Assembly (NCBI GenBank): GCA_003024985.2
Contig: PXIH01S0044665.1
Strand: one strand, 5' to 3'
From: Euperipatoides rowelli
Taxonomy: Eukaryota; Onychophora; Udeonychophora; Euonychophora; Peripatopsidae
Length of the DNA: 12,547 nt
Shown: positions 7,345 through 12,547 of the stretch, in pieces
How the letters are laid out: each line of letters opens with the position of its first letter
How positions within the stretch are numbered: the first letter of the stretch is position 1
Position numbers and translations under genes: made by a program
The notes under the pieces: model-generated
The model's database searches: none
Told to the model about the DNA's origin: nothing
The model's input: the letters and a program-made list of their open reading frames with translations, nothing else

Positions 7345-7439
7345 ATGTCGATGAACAGCAGGGGCCTTCAAATAAAAGAATGTGGAAACAAGAATTTTGC
7401 TTTTTTACTTTATGTAAATGTACTTACGTTTCTTACTAA
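7345..7439 (+). pseudogene. Terminal coding exon of the large gene
   Basis: Joined across the intron, the reading continues DVDEQQGPSNKRMWKQ and ends at TAA 7437-7439. AATAAA at 7371-7376 lies inside this exon. Either it is chance, or the original gene stopped earlier and used it as a polyadenylation signal. The last 20 residues are low in similarity to anything I recognise. Confidence 0.5.
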
Positions 7440-7618
7440 TGTACATAATTATTTATAATTAAATAATGATTCATAATGAGTTGTCATATTTATTATCAGG
7501 CAACTTCATTGTAAAATGTAGTCAATCATATAATCTTTATATCATTAATGGTCAACGTTTATGTAAAATGGTTCCCGTTTTTTCAGAGTTTTTTGCTTTT
7601 AACACCCATTTTTGCGGC
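7440..7618. other. 3' flank of the gene inside the element
   Basis: AT-rich and non-coding. It leads from the stop codon to the right inverted repeat. Short open frames here have no protein-like character. Confidence 0.5.
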
Positions 7619-7772
7619 ACTCTCACAGCTAAACTATTGATCAGATAAAAAAACTTTTAAGACATAAAATGTAGGAAATTTTATCCTCTTTAATTTCATA
7701 TATGATTGACTTTCACGTAAATGCACAGTTTTGGAGTTATTTTGAAAAACAGAGAAAGTCCGTTTTTTATTA
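7619..7772 (-). repeat. Right inverted terminal repeat
   Basis: This is the reverse complement of 251-405, with about 12 differences. The inner limit is sharp at actctcac (7619). Beyond about 7768 the match weakens. A short gaatgctgtcgatgg-like stretch on the minus strand (7776-7789) might still correspond to the left copy near 222-240. Confidence 0.85.
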
Positions 7773-8349
7773 AGACCATCGACAGCATTCTTGTGTTTGT
7801 TTACCATGCTGCCTCTGCGGGGAGTATTCATTTTTTCTAAATTAATTTTCTATAAACTTCCCAGTTTCTACTTTGAACTCTGATGAATTATTTTAGATGT
7901 TGATTGCTATAAACTTGAACAAGCTTATATAAAACAAAAATAAAACTGTATTGGACATCCCTCCCCTATTTAGGAACACAAATTACATTTGAGACCACAC
8001 ATATAGATATAGAGCATATATAATATAGTCATAAATTATAAGCATTAAAAATAATTCAATTGAAAGGCAAAATTGTTAAGAGAACCACATTGTCTAAGGT
8101 ACCATAAATAATAATATTGTAGAAAACTTAAAAGGAGAATAATCTTAATTATAACATAAGAAAACAACTCTGTAACCATCATGTAAATGCATAAAGGAGC
8201 CATTCATTAACTATAATAAAAATATTTGAAAGGATCACATCAAGGATTAATTATCCAATTAAGAGCACATTAATAACTGTTATGAATTAATCACCTCAAA
8301 ATATAATTAAACTAGCTAAACCCATGTAGAACATCTGCACCCTAGGATG
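7773..8349. other. AT-rich intergenic DNA
   Basis: No gene, RNA gene or clear repeat is visible in these roughly 580 bp. Composition is strongly A/T with short runs. Confidence 0.5.
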
Positions 8350-8436
8350 TTAAACAAATCTTATTTTCAAATTATAAAAGATCAACCACCTAAAATGACA
8401 GAAATTAATTATTTCCCTCACTCTACTTGTTTCTGG

Positions 8437-8468
8437 CCCCCTCCCCCCATTTTTTACCCCATCTCCCC
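8437..8468 (-). other. Potential G-quadruplex on the minus strand
   Basis: Four C-runs on the plus strand (8437-8441, 8443-8448, 8457-8460, 8465-8468) give four G-runs of at least four bases on the minus strand, with loops of 1, 8 and 4 bases. Confidence 0.5.
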
Positions 8469-8978
8469 ACCTTCACCCTCCCATCAATAGCTTTAAAATT
8501 ATAAAAATATTATTCCATCCCCCCCCCCTTCTTTCACCATTTGTTTAAAAACAAAAAAAAAATCTTATTTTCCAATTCTAAAAGTTAAAACGTCCAAATT
8601 GACAGAAATTCATTTCACCCCTCTACTTGTCTCCCTCCACCTGATTCCCCCTCCCTCTGTTCTTCCACCCTCTCCACACCCTCTGTTTTTGCCAATTCTG
8701 ATATCTAAAACCGACCCATTTTTCCCCTTCACCCATTCCCCCTCGCGACCATCTTTTCTTTCTCACTTCCCCCCACCTCAATTTTTTTTGGCCCCCTTCC
8801 TCCGTTGGTTTAAAAATGAAAAAAAATTAACTTTTATTCCATCAACCTATTCCCATCCCTCTTCCCCCTGTGTTTAAAAAAAACAAAACATATTTTCCAA
8901 TTATTCTAAAACCTAAATCGTTCAAATTGAGAGAAATTCATTTTTCTCCCCCCCCCATCCTTCTTTTTTTACCTTTCT

Positions 8979-9006
8979 CCCCGTTTCCCCTGTACACCCT
9001 CCCCCC
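8979..9006 (-). other. Second potential G-quadruplex on the minus strand
   Basis: C-runs at 8979-8982, 8987-8990, 8997-8999 and 9001-9006 give G-runs of three or more with loops of 4, 6 and 1 bases. It lies in the same tandem repeat. Confidence 0.5.
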
Positions 9007-9660
9007 TGTTTTTTGCCCCCTACCCCATTGTTTAAAAATGAAATAATAAGAATAATATTTGTACTTAAAACTTTTTATTGACAAAATCCAATTTTTTTTC
9101 CTTTTCCTCTCACATTTACAAATAATAAATTGTTTTACATAAAAAATGAAATATATTAGTAAGTGTACATAAATATTGATCAAATAAATAGTAGGCCTAA
9201 ACATTTTATTGCCCAGCCTTTTTTTTTTAGTTCATAATAATATAGAAATGGGTTAATCTTTTTTGATATATATATTTATTCCATTTAGTAAATTAATTTA
9301 TAAAGCTACAGAAAATATTTAATTCTCTGAAATAATTGTGTAACATTTGATTACATTCTGATGTCAGTATTTCATCAGACAACCAACAATCATCAGAATC
9401 TTTCTGCCACATAATAACGATTTTAGATATTGTAATGTATCTATGGGAGGATATTTATTTATTTATTTTATTATTTGTACGCATTTGCTTGTGCATTCAG
9501 AATGTTTTACTTTAATTTGTAATGTGCTTACTTTAGTAAGTGAATTTACTTTCTGCAATGTGCAGGGCTAATTAATTACTTAATTATACAAATTGTATAA
9601 TTTAAATGTACATTTTAGTTTAGTCATAAAGGCTTCACTTAGAACTCTTTATTTGTTTTT

Positions 9661-9694
9661 ACCTACATAAGTGGCTGTCGCCACGACTTTAGGT
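9661..9694. repeat. Imperfect palindrome with core gtggc/gccac
   Basis: Fifteen-base arms pair at 11 positions around a 4-base centre (tgtc). The outer acct/aggt and the inner gtggc/gccac pair perfectly. Confidence 0.45.
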
Positions 9695-9797
9695 AATATT
9701 TATTTACATGTGTTGAGATTGCCAAACATACTGGTGGGAGCCAGCTTCTGTATGATTGACCATCCATGGATCATACTTTTTTATTATTTGTATCCAG

Positions 9798-9830
9798 TAC
9801 ACTAGTCAGAAAAGTTGGTTGGCTAGTGTA
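9798..9830. repeat. Hairpin: tacactag / ctagtgta
   Basis: Eight-base perfect arms (9798-9805 and 9823-9830) flank a 17-base loop. Confidence 0.5.
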
Positions 9831-10050
9831 ATTTTGTAACCAGCATTTAATTTATTATTAAACAAGAAGAATGGTAAAGCCAATCAGTTTTCAAGTTTTT
9901 ATTTTATTTCAATTTATTCTCCCGTCCATCCTACTAACCAAGTTGTAACTTGTAAGGCGATCGAAATTTAAAATAAACTTTACATTATTTATTTTTTAGA
10001 TCGTTATATAATGGCTTCCCGATTATAAAGAACCTTTTCGGTCTTACCGT

Positions 10051-10383
10051 ATTCAAATTCAAATTCACTTTATTGTTAAAGAAAGTCAATTCTTGTACAT
10101 TGTGAAAAATTTGGACACCAAACAAACAAAACATAAAGTAACAAACAAATACAAATAATTTCTATAAAACAAAAAATACAATGATAAATAATACAAATAA
10201 AAAGAACAATCAAAAAATCAAATATTGAATCATATAAACATATTGAAAAACAAAAATTATATTACAAAACATTAAATAAATTTACATGTAAGTTAGTCTG
10301 TTAAGATACAGATACAAAAATCAATTACTACAAAAGGTTCCAATATTTCTTTTAACATGATTGAAGATCTTTTTTTTTAAATC
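10051..10383 (-). other. LINE 3' UTR with hexamer tail
   Basis: The minus-strand 3' end reads caataaagtg followed by three gaattt-like hexamers (10051-10068). Short tandem repeats, rather than a plain poly(A), end many CR1-like and related LINEs and help the reverse transcriptase to start. AATAAA lies just before the repeats. The rest of the UTR is A-poor on the coding strand and shows no structure I can name. Confidence 0.7.
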
Positions 10384-10905
10384 TTAAAAAGAAGCACCGA
10401 AAAATCCCCTAACCAATTCATTCCATACCGGTATCTTTATAGATCTTATATAGATCGAAACGCGTTTACGATTTGTCTTACAATAGTTTAAAATTATATT
10501 ATATTTATTTACATTTCCATAAATTCTGTTCTTTAAAACAAAATTGTTCCCTATATTATGTCTAATATTATACATTTTTAATAATAAATCAGATGATTGT
10601 AAACTATCCTTTGATAAGGGGATAGTGTCCAATAAGAATCTTTTGATGTATATCTCTCAGGACGGAAATTTGTTTGTTATAGATCTAAAATAATGATCTA
10701 GACTCAAGAAGTTTGCCTTGTTTAGGTGGCCAATTATAGTGTTACCATAGTCAATGGAGGGCTGAATATATATTCCATAAAGGAATTTGAAAGTATCTGG
10801 GTTAATGAACTTAATATTATNTTTAATTATTTTGAATTTGATTCTGATATTTTTAGAAATTTTCTCAGCTTAATTGTAAAATGAATAACCACTATCAAAA
10901 ACTAT
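10384..10905 (-). pseudogene. LINE ORF2: C-terminal tail
   Basis: After the frameshift near 10905 the minus strand reads GIVFDSGYSF, then FLYGIYIQPSIDYGNTIIGH, and from about 10632 an 82-residue open frame ending at 10384. That frame contains LLKMYNIRHNIGNNFVLKNR and RSIKIPVWNELVRGFFG. The IW/VWNEL block followed closely by the end of the protein is the typical tail of CR1/Jockey-type ORF2 proteins. At least one stop lies near 10865 and another near 10665. Confidence 0.7.
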
Positions 10906-11456
10906 ACCCAGATCAAATGTGTAAGGACTTTTTTGATCTCCTTATTATTTATTCTATAAGACGAATCAAATTTATTGCTATGACCTATAGACATACATTC
11001 AGTCTTTTCAGTGTTAATTTCAAGACTGTTTTTATTCAGCCAGTCAAGTATATAANTCAAATTTGTTTNAAGAATATCTGCNTCAACAAAAGATGAGATG
11101 TGATTGAAAATTTTAATGTCATCTGCATAAATGACNAAGTTTACACTCTTTAAATTNGGGAAATCAATAAAGAACAAGTTAAATAAGCTAGCTGACAAAG
11201 AAGATTCCTGTAGTAGACCAGTGTATAGAATGTTTATATCAGAGAACTCTCCACATATGTCAGTTTTAACACGTCTCCTATATAAATAATCCTCAATCCA
11301 GTTAAGAATAAAAATTGCACAGTCAAACTTGGATAACTTTCTCAGCAGTATTNCATGATCAATTGAGTCAAATACTGACTTAATGTCCATAAAAATGACA
11401 TCATTCTGCAATCTACATTCAAAACCTTCAAATATATATTTAGAGAAAACCTCCAA
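10902..11456 (-). pseudogene. LINE ORF2: core reverse transcriptase with YADD
   Basis: This 184-residue frame holds FMDIKSVFDSIDH (residues about 22-34), which is the F-x-D-x-x-K-A-F-D motif with its first catalytic Asp. GLLQESSLSASLF follows, matching the G-x-x-Q-G-S-x-L-x-P-x-L-F motif but with Glu and Ala at normally fixed Gly and Pro. VIYADDIKIF carries the paired catalytic Asp. The thumb-side block LDWLNKNSLEINTEKTECMS comes next. The enzyme copies element RNA into DNA at the target site. Six N positions fall in this frame. It ends by frameshift near 10905: the next frame reads GIVFDSGYSF, the usual LG-x-x-FD-x-x-L-x-F block. This copy is inactive because of the changes. Confidence 0.85.
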
Positions 11457-11457
11457 A

Positions 11458-12285
11458 TTTGTAATGTTTGATTTTTTTTTTCAAAAACCATGTAAAAAAA
11501 TTAGGTAAAATATTGTGGATTTTAATCCAATCACCCAGAATATTTAAGAACATTTTCTCCCCTATTTTTGCAATTGCAGGGTTATTGACTATAGGTCTGT
11601 AAGATACAATGTTATCCCTTTTACCCTTTTTATATTTAGGATATATAGTAAGTTACTTAATTTCCAGCAAGAAGCCACTTCTCCATGTAAAAGCAACAAG
11701 TTCAATATTTTAGTAATAAGAGTTGAAAAAAAATCTATACATTGTTTAACGAAGAACATAGATACCCCATCAATTCTGAAATCATGTGAATTTTTCAGAC
11801 CAGTAATAACCTCTGATATATCCGACTCATTGACTGTATAAACCCCATCGGAATCACAAAAATTTTGAATAATTTTATGATAAGGCTTAGAGTTTCGTGA
11901 ATAGTAAATATTAAATGCATTAGCTATATCCTTATTTTCATTTAATAACTAATCATTAAAAGTAATTATGTCTTATAGACTGGGTGGAATTTCCTCTGGA
12001 TTGTAGAAAATCAAAAAGGAGTTTTTTTTATTAATTCTAGCCTTTTGTATAAGATCAAATTCAAATTGCTTCCTAAGTTTTGCTTTAGTATAATTTAATT
12101 AATTACGGAAAAATTTAAATTTTTTTAAAGAATCCTCATTTTAATTTAAACTATAAGTTTTAAAAAGATGATTTTTATGTTTTATTAAAGTGGGAGTCCA
12201 CTCTACACCATAATTTTCAAATTCCTGTCGAATATATTGCTAATAATGAATATATAATTTATTTTTATTTAATAATTCTTATAGT
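11458..12285 (-). pseudogene. LINE ORF2: linker and first part of the reverse transcriptase
   Basis: On the minus strand, a frame near 12285-11990 reads FENYGVEWTPTLIKHKNHLF and KAKLRKQFEFDLIQKA, then RINKKNSFLIFYNPEE. This is the WT...LF...K.R...F linker seen before the reverse transcriptase in this class. Next comes ENKDIANAFNIYYSRNSKP, then DISEVITGLKNSHDFRIDGV. From about 11640 a shifted frame reads KYKKGKRDNIVSYRPIVNNP and AIAKIGEKMFLNIL, the conserved SYRPI...SK..EK block at the start of the enzyme's fingers. At least four stops or frameshifts interrupt the reading, among them stops near 12285, 12240, 12150, 12100 and 11990. It is too broken to show as a single open frame but clearly collinear with the next part. 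Confidence 0.75.
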
Positions 12286-12290
12286 GCTTT

Positions 12291-12547
12291 TTTTTTTCAA
12301 GTTTTAATTAGAATTATTTCACCATGGATGTATAACAACTACGGTAAAATTTTACAACCTACGGTAACATTTCACTTTGCCCATATACCCATGAACTACT
12401 TTTTAAAATAGTTCCTTCTTAATCGTCTGCACTTAAAATAATATGTTTAGGCTATTATTTGTTTATATTAAGACTCAAAGCTTCTTCTTAATCTAAGCTT
12501 ATACAATTCAAAGTATAAGTATGGCTGAATTCATTTCCGACTTATAC
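12291..12547. other. Right end of window: AT-rich DNA with short repeats
   Basis: No gene is visible. A two-copy 19-bp direct repeat is at 12335-12372 (acaactacggtaaaatttt-like). An inverted repeat, gtataagt/acttatac, is at 12513-12520 and 12540-12547, the latter running into the window's edge. Confidence 0.5.
12335..12372 (+). repeat. Two-copy 19-bp direct repeat
   Basis: The copies 12335-12353 and 12354-12372 differ by one small indel and one or two substitutions. Both contain ctacggtaa. Confidence 0.6.

Larger units (their letters stand above)
251..7772 (+). mobile_element. Decayed DNA element with long inverted terminal repeats, carrying one large PIN/CXC gene
   Basis: The element is bounded by inverted repeats of about 150 bp and filled by one long plus-strand gene remnant running from about 1076 to 7439. 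The gene's conserved blocks appear in a single order and orientation, which suggests that repeats and gene moved as one unit. The coding part has about 15 stops or frameshifts and a foreign insertion of nearly 2 kb, so this copy is dead. I recognise the protein blocks from multicopy uncharacterised proteins in insects and cnidarians. No DDE/D transposase signature was seen, so the mobilising enzyme is either this protein, through its PIN-like domain, or is supplied elsewhere. No target-site duplication was identified. Exact outer ends are uncertain by a few tens of bases. An alternative is a host-derived gene family caught between inverted repeats. Confidence 0.7.
8350..9060. repeat. Decayed C/T-rich tandem repeat (minisatellite-like)
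   Basis: A recurring pattern is visible: an A-rich block with TTTAAAAA (8544, 8810, 8872, 9030), then an attttccaattctaaaa-type block, then tgacagaaatt, then a long C/T stretch. The tgacagaaatt block recurs at 8397, 8600 and, as tgagagaaatt, at 8928. A shortened copy lies near 8690-8730. Spacing is therefore uneven (about 203 and 328 bp). The plus strand is almost free of G over long stretches, giving strong strand asymmetry. The open frame across 8599-8877 is a low-complexity product of this repeat and not a gene. Confidence 0.65.
9061..10050. other. AT-rich intergenic DNA with small inverted repeats
   Basis: No gene is visible. Small structures include a short (TTTA)n tract at about 9453-9470, a perfect 6-bp stem (cttact/agtaag) at 9527-9540, an imperfect palindrome at 9661-9694 and a hairpin at 9798-9830. 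The word agatcgttata at 9998-10008 also occurs at 4910-4920, at the end of the insertion in the large gene. Confidence 0.45.
10051..12290 (-). mobile_element. 5'-truncated non-LTR retrotransposon (LINE), Jockey/CR1 type
   Basis: Read on the minus strand, the region gives in order the linker before the reverse transcriptase, the reverse transcriptase itself, the C-terminal tail, a 3' UTR and a 3' end made of a repeated hexamer. That is the standard layout of the second open reading frame of Jockey/CR1-type elements. The endonuclease half and the first reading frame are missing, so the copy is 5'-truncated near 12290, as is usual for LINEs that insert by incomplete reverse transcription. The coding part has several frameshifts and stops. 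The exact clade is not certain from motifs alone. Confidence 0.85.

Noticed and set aside
251-7772. Polinton/Maverick-like element, because of long inverted repeats
   Set aside because: No DNA polymerase B, integrase, ATPase or capsid-like protein was seen, and the length is too short.
8599-8877. 92-residue plus-strand open frame, Pro/Ser/Phe-rich
   Set aside because: It is a low-complexity product of the C/T-rich tandem repeat and has no domain-like pattern.
8938-9204. 88-residue minus-strand open frame
   Set aside because: Lys/Gly-rich low complexity from the complementary strand of the same repeat and AT-rich DNA.
10881-11096. 71-residue plus-strand open frame
   Set aside because: Antisense to the LINE reverse transcriptase, which has clear motifs on the minus strand.
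1-12547. CRISPR array, tRNA or rRNA gene
   Set aside because: No regularly spaced identical repeats and no tRNA or rRNA pattern were found on reading both strands by eye.

Overview
This is AT-rich eukaryotic DNA, most likely from an arthropod and probably an insect. The evidence is a non-LTR retrotransposon of the Jockey/CR1 type, a GT-AG intron, a MADF-type exon remnant, and relics of mobile elements with almost no intact coding sequence. The species cannot be named from the sequence. Isolated N bases mark ambiguous or joined positions.

Region 1 (about 251-7772) is a decayed DNA element of roughly 7.5 kb. Its ends are a pair of inverted repeats about 150 bp long (251-405 and 7619-7772) that differ at about 12 positions. 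Between them, on the plus strand, lies one very long gene broken by about 15 stops and frameshifts. In order it has a possible 5' UTR with a splice acceptor, a Cys/His-rich N-terminus, a long central region, a PIN-like nuclease domain resembling XPG/FEN1, a CXC cysteine cluster of the tesmin/TSO1 type, and a terminal exon behind a 96-bp intron. I recognise this architecture as that of multicopy 'uncharacterized' proteins in animal genomes, but I cannot attach it to a named transposon superfamily.

Region 2 (2923-4921) is foreign DNA splitting that gene between two codons of its central region. It contains several hairpins, a foldback element and a MADF-like exon. It also has a perfect 107-bp direct repeat whose two copies each abut a single N on the inner side (3691 and 4812). 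That arrangement looks like an assembly join, in which 3692-4811 is a separate contig placed between two overlapping contig ends.

Region 3 (7773-10050) is non-coding. It has an AT-rich stretch, a decayed C/T-rich tandem repeat (about 8350-9060) whose minus strand has G-quadruplex potential, and further AT-rich DNA with small inverted repeats.

Region 4 (10051-about 12290, minus strand) is the 5'-truncated 3' part of a non-LTR retrotransposon. It has the linker before the reverse transcriptase (RT), the RT with its YADD motif, the C-terminal tail, the 3' UTR and a repeated hexamer tail. It too is broken by frameshifts and stops. The last 250 bp hold only short repeats. No gene in the window looks functional as it stands.
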